The notes under the pieces: generated by a model
Told to the model about the DNA's origin: nothing
What the model saw: the letters and a program-made list of their open reading frames with translations, nothing else
The model's database searches: none
Made by a program: the position numbers and the translations under genes
Shown here: positions 19,355 to 27,276 of the stretch, piece after piece
Numbering within the stretch: position 1 is the stretch's first letter
Layout of the letters: each line of letters starts with the position of its first letter
Assembly: GCA_963834725.1 (NCBI GenBank)
Contig: CAWICN010000001.1
Location: forward strand, 1,984,001 to 2,048,000
DNA: 64,000 bases
Source of the DNA: PALSA-693 sp963834725
GTDB lineage: Bacteria > Actinomycetota > Acidimicrobiia > Acidimicrobiales > Palsa-688
Direction: 5' to 3'

Positions 19355-21365
19355 TCATCCCGTGACCGGCACCAGCAGGCAGCGGCAGCCCGGGTGGGCC
19401 GGGGGGTGCGGCTGGCCCGTGGGAAAGGGCTCGCCCTTGGGCAGGCTCCCGGCGAGCACATCGTCGTCGCAGTCTGGGCACGGGCCGCCGGTGTCCTGGA
19501 CGACCCAGCGCAGCAGGCCGCCCTCGGGCACCCGGTGCCAGGTCCCGCGGGAGAATGCGGCCGCCAGCAGATCGCCCGCGATGCGCTCGATCCGCTCGCT
19601 CTTCCACTCCCGGTAGGCCGAGCCGACCGCCTCCACCAGCACCTGGCGCTCGTCGCCCGCCGACGCGGCAATGGCATGCTCGAGCCGGCGCCGCAGCGAT
19701 TCGACGATGTTGGTGGCCGCGTCGTCGGCAAGGTCGCCGGTTCCCGGCCCCCCGGTCTCGGCTCCGGCGCCCTCATCGAGGATCTCGAAGGCGAAGGCGA
19801 CACCGCCTGAGGCGGCCTCCTCGAGTGGTGGGTGGGCGATGCCGGAGTAGCGGGCGACCTGCTCCGGGTAGGCGGGGAGCAGGGAGGCGACGGTTGGTTC
19901 ACCTCGCTGGTTGCGCAGGCGGTCGAGCAGATCGTTCTGCTCGTCCTGGAGGGCCCGCTTCAGCCGGCGCGTCAGCGACGACTCGAGGTCGGCCAGCACG
20001 ACCTGCCGCCGCCGCAACAGTCCTTGGTCGGGGTGGGTCGGTTCGCTCTCGCCCTCGTCTTCGGTGGCGGTGGCGTCCTCGGTGGCGGTGGCGTCCTCGG
20101 TGTTGGTGGTGTCCTCGGTGTTGGTGGTGTCCTCGGTGTTGGTGGTGTCCTCGGTGCCGGTGGCAACCCCGGGGATGAGCGTTGGCGAAGCGGTCGGCGC
20201 GGGCGGAGCCGCTGGGTGTGCTTCCTTGCCGCCGCGCCCGGCCCGCAGCCGCGTGAACACGTCCTCGATGCTGCCGCCCGGGTCGGACGACGGGTCGCCG
20301 TCGGTGACGACCCGCAATCTTGGGGCGGTCGCCTCCGCGATGTGGTCGGCCGCCCCTGGGGGATCGACCGCGGCGGCGAGCACCTCGCTGCCGCCGGTGG
20401 CGGCCTCAACGGCCCCCCGCCCCGCCACGCCGGCCGGACCGCCCGGCGTGGCCGGCGAAGGTGGAGCCGGCCGGGATGGCGCCTCCGGCGACGGGCTGGC
20501 CGGAAAGGCTGTGGGCCGTTCCGGCGCCGGCCCGGGCGCTCCTCCGGCCCGATCCCCGCCCAGATCGACCTCGTCCCCCGGTTCGGACCCCGGCTGGGTC
20601 TCGTCCGTTCTGAAGGGGTCTGGCAGATGCTCGCGCATCCGCCGTCCCACCTCATCGGCGGCGGCCCTGGCTTCGGCATCGGCCCGGTTGAGATCGTCGT
20701 TGACCTCCTCGAGGGTCCGGCGCACCACCGCGTACGACTCGAGCAGCCGCTCGCGCCCGGCGCGCAACTGCTCGATCTGGACGGACGCGACCCGGCGCCG
20801 GCGGGACAGATCCTCGAGGATCCGCTCGCGGGTCGACATGGCCCCCTCGATGGTGAGGTTGCGCTCGTGCTGGGCCGAAGCCTTGAGCGGCGTCGGCCTC
20901 GATCCTGGCCTTGTCGACCATCTCCCCGGCCTCCGCCTTGGCCGCATCGATGATCCGGGCCGCGGCCTGCTCAGCCGTCTTCGTCTCGCGGCCGAGCACC
21001 CCCTCGGCCTCGAATCGAAGCTCTGCGGCGCGGGCCTGGGCGTCGGTGACGATCCGATCCGCTTCCTCCGCGGCGCGGGCTCGCAGATCGCTGGCCGCCG
21101 TCCGGGCGGCCCGCAGGATACTCGCCGTCTCCTCTCCGACCGCGACGATCAGCGCTTCCTCGTCGAGCACCGGCGGACGGGCCGCCCGCTCCTCGGCCTA
21201 ATGCCAGGCGGATTCGAGGTGATCGGTGCGCTCGTGCAGCGATCGGACCTCCGTGGCCACGCGGCTCAGAAAGTTGCGGACTTCCGACTGGTCGTAGCCC
21301 CGAAAACCCGACGTGAATGACCGCGTCTCGATCTGTTCGGGCGTCAGCGACGGGTCAGCAGCCAT
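19355..21365 (-). CDS. DivIVA-domain coiled-coil protein with MuF-like Cys C-terminus; in-frame TAG and one apparent frameshift
   Basis: Reading from ATG 21365, residues 14-42 (RSFTSGFRGYDQSEVRNFLS and onward) are a classic DivIVA membrane-targeting domain. Codon 56 is TAG (21198-21200); the same frame continues AEERAARPPVLDEEALIVAVG and a long Ala/Glu/Arg coiled coil. One extra base near 20885 moves coding into the frame that runs to 19355: more coiled coil (RRRRVASVQIEQLRAGRERL), a Pro/acidic linker with six TNTEDT-type repeats, a helical domain and a C-terminal cysteine motif (GGPCPDCDDD ... HPPAHPGCRC). That motif resembles the end of SPP1 gp7/MuF-type proteins. About 670 residues. It lies between a Lon-like protease and UPF0182 on the same strand. 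A role in polar growth or cell-envelope scaffolding is inferred from DivIVA only. Confidence 0.7.
20061..20168. repeat. Six 18-bp in-frame repeats (TNTEDT/TATEDA) in the DivIVA-like gene
   Basis: Six consecutive 18-bp units, e.g. tcggtgttggtggtgtcc on the plus strand, encode an acidic Thr/Glu hexapeptide on the minus strand inside the linker between the coiled coil and the C-terminal domain. The middle three units are identical at the DNA level, indicating recent expansion. Confidence 0.9.
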
Positions 21366-21424
21366 GGAAATCAGCCTAGAGCCGCGGGCGCCTGCGGCTC
21401 TAGGAGAGATCAGCGGGACACGGT

Positions 21425-22594
21425 CTACGCCCCCTTTGCGGCCGGCGGGATGTGACCGCCGAGGGCCTTCAGGTCATTGAGGGCTTGCTGCAGGCTCGAG
21501 ACCGGCAGCACCTTCATCGACCCGGCCTGGCTCTCGGCGTCCTTCAGTTCGTCGGTCGGAACGAAGAACACCTGGGCGCCGGCCCGGCGTACCGCCACCG
21601 CCTTCTGAGCCACTCCGCCGACGTCACCGACCGTGCCATCCAGGTTGATCGTCCCGGTGGCGGCGATATGGTGCCCGCCTGTCAAGTTACCGGCGCTCAG
21701 GACGTCGAGCAGGCCCAGCGTCAGGGCCAGACCCGCCGACGGGCCACCGATGGCGCCAACGTCGACCGTCACCTCGAATGGAAAGACGAAAACGGTCTGG
21801 GTCACTGTCGCCACCCCGAGGAACGCTTTGTCGGGCGCGGCCGGTTGGCCGCCGAGCGCCGGTGTCCCGCTCAATGTGGCCGCCAGCGTCAGAGTGCGAG
21901 GCTTGCCCTTGGTACCGGCTCGCCGCACGGTCACGCGGATGGTCTCACCGGGGCGAGTCGTGTGAATGGCGGCAACGAAGTCGCTGGCCGTGTGGACTGC
22001 CACTCCGTTGACGGCGGTTATCACGTCGTTGCACTCCAGGCCCCCTACCGCGGCCGGGCTTCCGGGGACCACCTCGACCAGCTGCGCGCCCAGGTTGTCC
22101 TCTTTCACCTGATAACCCAGCTCACGCAACGCCACGACCGTCGCGGAGGACGTGGCGCTGTTCATCTGCTGGGCGTCCTGGCAGGGCAGCTGGGCGGGAG
22201 GGGTGCTGCCGAGCACAGCACCGGCCGGGACGAGCTGTGTGCCGCGATCCATAGTGTGGAGCAGACCCAGCTTCGAGAGGATGTACTGGCCTGGCGTCGC
22301 CGGTCCGACCAGGACGTCGACCATATACAGCGAGCCCTGGATGGGATGGGCGCGGTCGATGGGCACGATGATCCGCGCGCAGGGCGTGCCGTTGGAAAGG
22401 ACCAGCTCGCCGCCGCTGTTGGCGCGGCATTGCGGGTTGCCGGTGATCAGGGGGGCGGTACCGGGAGCGAATGCGTAGTAGCCGCTCGCGCCCTGCTCGA
22501 TGATCTGCCATCCGGCGACGAGCACCGTGACCACGATGATCACCGACAGCACCCAGACCACGGCCGGATGCCGGTAAGGGGCGCGCCGGCTCAT
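21425..22594 (-). CDS. Membrane-anchored PDZ and Lon-type serine protease (YlbL-like)
   Basis: A 389-residue protein with one N-terminal membrane anchor (VVWVLSVIIVVTVLVAGW). It has a PDZ domain around residues 155-225 (LVEVVPGSPAAVGGLECNDVI) and a C-terminal Lon-type catalytic domain. The Ser of the Ser-Lys dyad lies in GAIGGPSAGLALTLGLLD and the Lys in GGVAQKAVAVRRAGA. The order and length match the YlbL/VmpL-like family of extracytoplasmic Lon-like proteases. It is the first gene of a minus-strand set with the DivIVA-like and UPF0182 genes (60 bp to the next start). Confidence 0.88.
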   Translation of the reverse strand: MSRRAPYRHPAVVWVLSVIIVVTVLVAGWQIIEQGASGYYAFAPGTAPLITGNPQCRANSGGELVLSNGTPCARIIVPIDRAHPIQGSLYMVDVLVGPATPGQYILSKLGLLHTMDRGTQLVPAGAVLGSTPPAQLPCQDAQQMNSATSSATVVALRELGYQVKEDNLGAQLVEVVPGSPAAVGGLECNDVITAVNGVAVHTASDFVAAIHTTRPGETIRVTVRRAGTKGKPRTLTLAATLSGTPALGGQPAAPDKAFLGVATVTQTVFVFPFEVTVDVGAIGGPSAGLALTLGLLDVLSAGNLTGGHHIAATGTINLDGTVGDVGGVAQKAVAVRRAGAQVFFVPTDELKDAESQAGSMKVLPVSSLQQALNDLKALGGHIPPAAKGA

Positions 22595-22742
22595 GCGCGG
22601 CCCGCGGGGCTAGGCCGGTCTTGTACGATCGGTCTGGTTGTGACCAAAATCCTGTCTTCCCGTGGTCGCCGTAGTCGGGCGCAAAGCGGTGCGCCGGCGA
22701 CCAAGCCTGCCATGCGGGGATCGACGACGGGGTGCAGGCCGG

Positions 22743-23177
22743 ATGACTGAGCGGGACCACGCCGCGTCGCCCTGGGGGGAACCACCTGCTCCGGCTGGCA
22801 CCTCGTACCGCTCAGTGGGCGTAGGTGAGGCCAGTCCGCAGCCATCGTCGTGGACCGTCCCCTCGACCCGGGCCGGGGCCGAGACCGCACCCGCGCCGGG
22901 GCGCCGTCCCGCCCCGAAAGCGGCGCCGGCTGCCCCGACGCCCCGGCCAGCCGGGGCCCGGCAACCCCGGCCCCGCCGGCGACGCAAGCGGAGGCCGCTA
23001 CTGGTCGAGCGCACGATCCAGGTCCGGATCATCCCTCGGTCCGGTGTATGGGTCCGTCTGCGGGCCGCAGTGGCTCTGGCGGTGATCGCCATCACCATCG
23101 GTCTCGGCGTTGCCGCCGTGCTGAGCGTGGTCGTCTGGGGGGTGGCGACGGCGATCCACCATGCCGCGGGTAACTAA
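22743..23177 (+). CDS. Hypothetical Pro/Arg-rich protein with one C-terminal membrane helix
   Basis: A 144-residue protein from ATG 22743. The first about 95 residues are Pro/Ala/Arg-rich and probably disordered, with a strongly basic stretch (RPRRRRKRRP). After LLVERTIQVRIIPRSG comes a single hydrophobic helix (AVALAVIAITIGLGVAAVLSVV). A cytoplasmic basic tail with a C-terminal anchor is predicted. No family is recognised. Its end overlaps the start of the HEAT-repeat gene by 17 bases, suggesting coupled translation. Confidence 0.55.
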   Translation: MTERDHAASPWGEPPAPAGTSYRSVGVGEASPQPSSWTVPSTRAGAETAPAPGRRPAPKAAPAAPTPRPAGARQPRPRRRRKRRPLLVERTIQVRIIPRSGVWVRLRAAVALAVIAITIGLGVAAVLSVVVWGVATAIHHAAGN

Positions 23178-23826
23178 GGCCACCGAGGCGCCGACTGGCA
23201 CGAGCAGGTCCAGAGCAAACCGCGCCGGGGTGGTCGTCCGCAGGCGGGAGGCGGCCCTCGCCGGTCACCGCGGGGACGAGCCGGGCGCTCGCCGGGCCCT
23301 CACGGATGAGGCTCCCTCGGTGCGGGCGACGGCGCTCGGGGCCCTCGCCCGCATGGGACGCCTCGACCTTGCCGACCTGGTTGCTGCTCTGGAGGATCGC
23401 CGCCCCGAGGTCCGGATCCGCGCCGCCGAACTGTCCGCCGCCTTCGGGCCGCGGGGGGCCGGCCGGGCGGTGCACGCCACCGCGGATAGCGACCCGCAGG
23501 TCGTCGAGGCGGCCTGCTTCGCCCTGGGCGAGATCGGCGACGAGGCGGCCGACGCGGTGCCGGCGCTGTCCGATGTGGGCCGGGGTCATCCCGACCCGCT
23601 CTGCCGGGAAGCCGCCGTCGCCGCCCTCGGCGCCATCGGCGATCGGCGCGGCCTTCCCGCGATCCTGCACGCGACCGGGGACAAGCCGGCGGTGCGGCGG
23701 CGGGCCGTGTTGGCCCTGGCACCGTTCGACGGCCTCGAAGTGGAGGCCGCCCTCGATCGGGCCCTCCGCGACCGCGACTGGCAGGTCCGCCAGGCCGCCG
23801 AGGATCTGAGCGATCGAACGCCCTGA
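23161..23826 (+). CDS. HEAT-repeat protein
   Basis: A 221-residue alpha-solenoid. After about 25 basic residues it contains about five helix-pair repeats of HEAT type, e.g. DEAPSVRATALGALARMG, DRRPEVRIRAAELSAAFG, DSDPQVVEAACFALGEIG, LCREAAVAALGAIGD and KPAVRRRAVLALAPF. Each carries the D-x-x-V-R-x-x-A pattern. A protein-protein adaptor or phycobilin-lyase-like scaffold is possible; no catalytic residues are seen. It is coupled to the preceding small membrane protein and convergent with the MreB-like gene. Confidence 0.75.
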   Translation: MPRVTKATEAPTGTSRSRANRAGVVVRRREAALAGHRGDEPGARRALTDEAPSVRATALGALARMGRLDLADLVAALEDRRPEVRIRAAELSAAFGPRGAGRAVHATADSDPQVVEAACFALGEIGDEAADAVPALSDVGRGHPDPLCREAAVAALGAIGDRRGLPAILHATGDKPAVRRRAVLALAPFDGLEVEAALDRALRDRDWQVRQAAEDLSDRTP

Positions 23827-23838
23827 ACATCGCTGATA

Positions 23839-24831
23839 CTACATGAACAGGTCTTTGACGGCCTCGAACTCCTCGAGACAGCGGCCCGCACCCTGCACGA
23901 CGCATTCGAGCGCGCCGTCCACGAGGATGACGGGGAGGCTGGTCTCGTGCTGCAGCCGCACATCCAGCCCGCTCAGGAGGCCGCCGCCGCCGACCAGGTG
24001 GATGCCCTGGCTGATCAGATCCTGGGCGAGCTCGGGCGGCGCCCCCCCGAGGCACTTGATCACCGAATCGACGATGGCGCCCACCTGTTCCTCGATGGCG
24101 TCGCGGATCTCGTCGGGCGACAGAATGACCGTTTTCGGCAGGCCGGTCATGAGATCGCGGCCCCGAACCTCGGCCTTGATGGAGTTGTCGGTGGGCCAGG
24201 CCGAGCCGATCGCCAGCTTGATCTCCTCAGCCGTGCGCTCACCGACGGCGATCCCATACTCCCGGCGGACGTAGGTCTGGATCGAAGCGTCGATGTCAAA
24301 GCTGCCGACCCGGATGGCTTCCAGGGCCACGATGCCGCCGAGCGATATGACGGCGGTCTCGGTGGTACCGCCGCCGACGTCGACCACCATGTTGCCGAGC
24401 GGTTCGTGGATGGGCAGACCAGCGCCGATGGCTGCGGCCATGGGCTGCTCGATCAGATACGCCCCGTTGGCGCCCGCGCCTCGAGCGGCCTCGTCTACAG
24501 CCCGTCGCTCCACCTCAGTGATCGCCGACGGGACGCAGATCAGCACCCGCGGCCGGTTGAACCTCGACACCCCGGCCCGCTGCAGGAGCAGCCGGATCAT
24601 CCGCTGCGTCATGTCGAAATCGGTGATGGCCCCCTTGCGCAGCGGCCGCACCGCCACGATGTAGCCCGGGGTTCGCCCGATCATCTGCCACGCCTCGTGT
24701 CCCATCGCCAGCACTTCCTGGGTCCGGGAGTTGAGGGCGATGACCGTCGGCTCGTTGAGGACGATCCCCCGCCCGCGCGAATAGACGAGGGTGTTGGCGG
24801 TGCCAAGGTCGATGGCCAGGTCCCTAGCCAG
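23839..24831 (-). CDS. MreB/Mbl-like actin-family protein, probable CTG start
   Basis: A 330-residue bacterial actin. ATPase signatures are present: phosphate-1 DLAIDLGTANTLVYSRGRG, phosphate-2 MVVDVGGGTTETAVISLGG and adenosine motif HLVGGGGLLSGLDVRL. Family members begin M-A-R-D-L-A-I-D-L-G-T-A-N-T. Here the equivalent codons are CTG GCT AGG GAC, preceded by AGGAG at a six-base spacing, so a CTG start at 24831 is proposed. The longer open frame upstream is the shadow of the repeat-rich tail of the membrane-protein gene it overlaps. No mreC or mreD lies alongside, so a polymer role separate from the canonical elongasome is possible. Confidence 0.82.
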   Translation of the reverse strand: MARDLAIDLGTANTLVYSRGRGIVLNEPTVIALNSRTQEVLAMGHEAWQMIGRTPGYIVAVRPLRKGAITDFDMTQRMIRLLLQRAGVSRFNRPRVLICVPSAITEVERRAVDEAARGAGANGAYLIEQPMAAAIGAGLPIHEPLGNMVVDVGGGTTETAVISLGGIVALEAIRVGSFDIDASIQTYVRREYGIAVGERTAEEIKLAIGSAWPTDNSIKAEVRGRDLMTGLPKTVILSPDEIRDAIEEQVGAIVDSVIKCLGGAPPELAQDLISQGIHLVGGGGLLSGLDVRLQHETSLPVILVDGALECVVQGAGRCLEEFEAVKDLFM

Positions 24832-25240
24832 TCTCGGCTCCTGCTCGTCGGGTGCTGCCGTCGCTTCGATGGGCCGGGTCGACCTCGGCTCCTGCTCGTC
24901 GGGTGGTGCCGTTGCTTCGATGGGCCGCCGGGTCGACTTCGGCCGGGTCGACCTCGGCCGGGTCGATCTCGTCCGGGGCCGCGTGGTCGGATTCAGAAAC
25001 CCGTTTGGGTTCGATGCGCAACCCCCCCGAGGCCTTCGGCGGGGCCGTCCGGACGGCGCCGGCATGCTCTGCATCCGGCGCCAGGGCCTGCAAACCCCGA
25101 TGGAACGACTCCACATGGGCGTACATGGACTGCGGGCTCCGGTGGCGGAGCCACACGATGAGCCCCCCGATGACAGCCAGGACAACCGCACCGATGAGAT
25201 AGGCCAGGTTGCCGAGCACTACGGCCGAGGACGCCGTCAT
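24824..25240 (-). CDS. Small membrane protein with acidic repeat tail
   Basis: A 138-residue protein with an N-terminal membrane helix (AYLIGAVVLAVIGGLIVWLRH), a short charged region (YAHVESFHRGLQALAP) and a disordered acidic/basic tail containing IDPAEVDPAEVDPA and two diverged copies of an about 20-residue block (HRS..TRRAGAE). The tail reflects direct DNA repeats at about 24834-24970. The ATG overlaps the moaE stop (ATGA) and its own stop overlaps the MreB-like start, giving a moaE - membrane protein - mreB-like coupled set. Its link to the MreB-like protein suggests a membrane partner, which is inference. Confidence 0.65.
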   Translation of the reverse strand: MTASSAVVLGNLAYLIGAVVLAVIGGLIVWLRHRSPQSMYAHVESFHRGLQALAPDAEHAGAVRTAPPKASGGLRIEPKRVSESDHAAPDEIDPAEVDPAEVDPAAHRSNGTTRRAGAEVDPAHRSDGSTRRAGAETG

Positions 25241-25746
25241 GTCCGTAACTCCGTGATGTCCACGACCTCCTCGATGTCGTGGGCGTCCTGACCCCAGTCC
25301 TCGCCACCCGCCCAGCGCTCGCGTTTCCAGATCGGTACCGTCATTTTGAGGGTATCGATGCAGAACCGCGCCGCTTCGAAAGCGTCGCCGCGATGCCCGG
25401 CGGACGCGGCCACCACAACCGAACACTCGGTGAGCCTCAGGTTGCCGATCCTGTGCCACATCGCCAACCGCCCGACTCCCGGCCATCGTGACCGGGCCCG
25501 GGCGGCGATCTCGGCCAGGCGTGGCTCCACCTGAGCCGAGTAGGCCTCGTACTCGAGTTCGGTGACACCTGGACGCCCTTCGGCGTGATCCCGCACGGTG
25601 CCGCCAAAGACCACCACTGCGCCGCAGTCAGGCCTGGTCACCCAGGTGGCCGCCTGCTCCATCGAGAGAGGCTCCGCCGTGAGCGCGACCCAGACATCCG
25701 GGTCGTTGGCCTGGGCGGAGCGTGACTCCAACGGCTGCGAGGGCAC
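25237..25746 (-). CDS. moaE: Molybdopterin synthase catalytic subunit MoaE
   Basis: A 169-residue MoaE. It has CGAVVVFGGTVRDHAEGRPG, the HRIGNLRLTE strand with the conserved HR, ASAGHRGDAFEAARFCIDTLK and the catalytic lysine pair in KMTVPIWKRERW. MoaE transfers sulfur from MoaD thiocarboxylate to precursor Z to make molybdopterin. No moaD or other moa gene is nearby. It is translationally coupled to the downstream membrane protein by an ATGA overlap, which is an unusual partner for a cofactor gene. Confidence 0.92.
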   Translation of the reverse strand: MPSQPLESRSAQANDPDVWVALTAEPLSMEQAATWVTRPDCGAVVVFGGTVRDHAEGRPGVTELEYEAYSAQVEPRLAEIAARARSRWPGVGRLAMWHRIGNLRLTECSVVVAASAGHRGDAFEAARFCIDTLKMTVPIWKRERWAGGEDWGQDAHDIEEVVDITELRT

Positions 25747-25879
25747 GGCTCAATGCTATGGCGGATGCAGGTAAAAGCGGGTTGCACCCCTGCGGCAGCA
25801 CTATCCGCAATCCATGGAAGGCGGTAGGTGAGCGGTGGCCGCGAAGCGCTCGGCAGGCGCCCTCGTTAGGCTCAAATGC

Positions 25880-27175
25880 GTGGAACCCGACGAGGGCATG
25901 GAGGAGGAAGGCCCGTACCTGCCGTGGCTCCCTCCCGATGATCGCCTTTGGCGGCACCCTTCAGAAGGGTCCGAACCACGCGAGCCGAGTAGCCGCGAGC
26001 CGAGTGGCACGGAGAGCAACGACAGCGGTGGGGCCGGCGGGAGGCGGTTCCTGCCGTCGCAGTTGGCCGGATGGGCCCACCACCCTTCGGCCCGGATCTG
26101 GACGATCGCTGTCGTGGCCGCCATCGTCGGCGCCATCGCCGCCTCGGGCGTGGGCATGCTCACAGGGGTGTTCGAGCAGCAAACCATGGTCGTCCATTCG
26201 GTCGCACCGACGGCACCTACGGTGACCCTCTCAGCGACGTCGGGTGGCGTGGACTGGTCGGGCGTTGACGATGCCCTCGCCCCCTCCGTGGTCGCAATCC
26301 AGGTCACGACCGCCAGTGGGCCGGCAACCGGCTCGGGTCTGCTCTTCGAGCCGGGCAACCCTTACAGCTATGTGGTGACGGACAGCTCCCTTGTGGCGGG
26401 AGCCTCCGACATCTCGGTGACCCTCGTCGGGGGGCAGGGGTTCAAGGGACACGTCGTCGGTACGGATGCCATGAGCGGCCTGGCGGTGCTCGCGGTCGCG
26501 GTTCCCTCCCTGTACCAGGATTTTCCGCAGCTCGGCTCAGTGGCCGATCTCCGGCTGGCCAACCCGGTGCTGGCCATCGGGGCTCGTCCCAACGCATCGG
26601 CATCGGTCTTCTCCGGTTCGGTCACGGGCGAGGATCGCGAAGTGGACGTGAGCGGCGGATCGACGATGGAAAACCTCATCGCCGTCAGCGGCTCCTCGCC
26701 GCTTCCGAGCACGGAGGCGGGCGGCCCCCTCGTCGACCAGTACGGCCGGATCATGGGCATCACCGTCAGCCTCAATCCGACCAACAGCAGCGATCAGGGA
26801 CTGCTCTTCGCGGTGCCGGTGGACGTCGCCTGGCACGTCACCCAGCAGGTGCTCGAGGGGAGCCGGCTCACCCATCCCTGGCTTGGAGTCATCGACGCCG
26901 ATGACGTCACACCAGCCGTCGCCAACCAGTACGGAGTGTCCGGAGCGGCAGAGGTCGGCCAGGTCGCGCCGGGCAGCCCGGCCAGCCGGATGGGCCTACG
27001 AGCCAACGACATCATCACGTCGATTAACTTTCAACCGGTCACCTCGAGCGGCACCCTGACCCAGCTCCTCTACAGTCAGGGGGTGCCGGGCCGGCCGTTG
27101 ACCATTCGCTACCTCCACAATGGCAAGTGGGACCAGGGGGTCATGTACGTGACCGACCAGCCGAATGGCGACTGA
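25880..27175 (+). CDS. HtrA/DegP-fold protein with PDZ domain and lost catalytic triad
   Basis: About 431 residues: a short cytoplasmic N-terminus (LPWLPPDDRLWRHPSE), one membrane helix (IWTIAVVAAIVGAIAASGVG), a trypsin-like double barrel and a C-terminal PDZ domain (EVGQVAPGSPASRMGLRANDII). The family positions for the triad are all substituted. The T-N-x-H-V motif reads TDSSLV (His to Ser), the D-L-A-V-L motif reads SGLAVLAV (Asp to Gly), and G-N-S-G-G-P reads TEAGGPLV (Ser to Ala). The protein is therefore predicted to be a membrane-anchored pseudoprotease or chaperone-like sensor. The start is uncertain: GTG 25880 or ATG 25898. It diverges from moaE. Confidence 0.85.
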   Translation: MEPDEGMEEEGPYLPWLPPDDRLWRHPSEGSEPREPSSREPSGTESNDSGGAGGRRFLPSQLAGWAHHPSARIWTIAVVAAIVGAIAASGVGMLTGVFEQQTMVVHSVAPTAPTVTLSATSGGVDWSGVDDALAPSVVAIQVTTASGPATGSGLLFEPGNPYSYVVTDSSLVAGASDISVTLVGGQGFKGHVVGTDAMSGLAVLAVAVPSLYQDFPQLGSVADLRLANPVLAIGARPNASASVFSGSVTGEDREVDVSGGSTMENLIAVSGSSPLPSTEAGGPLVDQYGRIMGITVSLNPTNSSDQGLLFAVPVDVAWHVTQQVLEGSRLTHPWLGVIDADDVTPAVANQYGVSGAAEVGQVAPGSPASRMGLRANDIITSINFQPVTSSGTLTQLLYSQGVPGRPLTIRYLHNGKWDQGVMYVTDQPNGD

Positions 27176-27276
27176 TCGAACCGCATCTCAACCGCTCGAC
27201 CCGTCGCGAACCGCATCTCGACCGCCCGGCCCGTCGCGGCCGGCTCCCCGCCGGTCGCTCGTCCTACCGTCGGTCG

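Noticed and set aside
21198..21200. Pyrrolysine or reassigned TAG
   Set aside because: TAG ends several normal genes here and nothing indicates a pyl system; sequence error or nonsense mutation is simpler.
24832..25191. N-terminal extension of the MreB-like frame
   Set aside because: It is the shadow of the repeat-rich membrane-protein gene in another frame; the actin fold begins at LARDLAIDLG.
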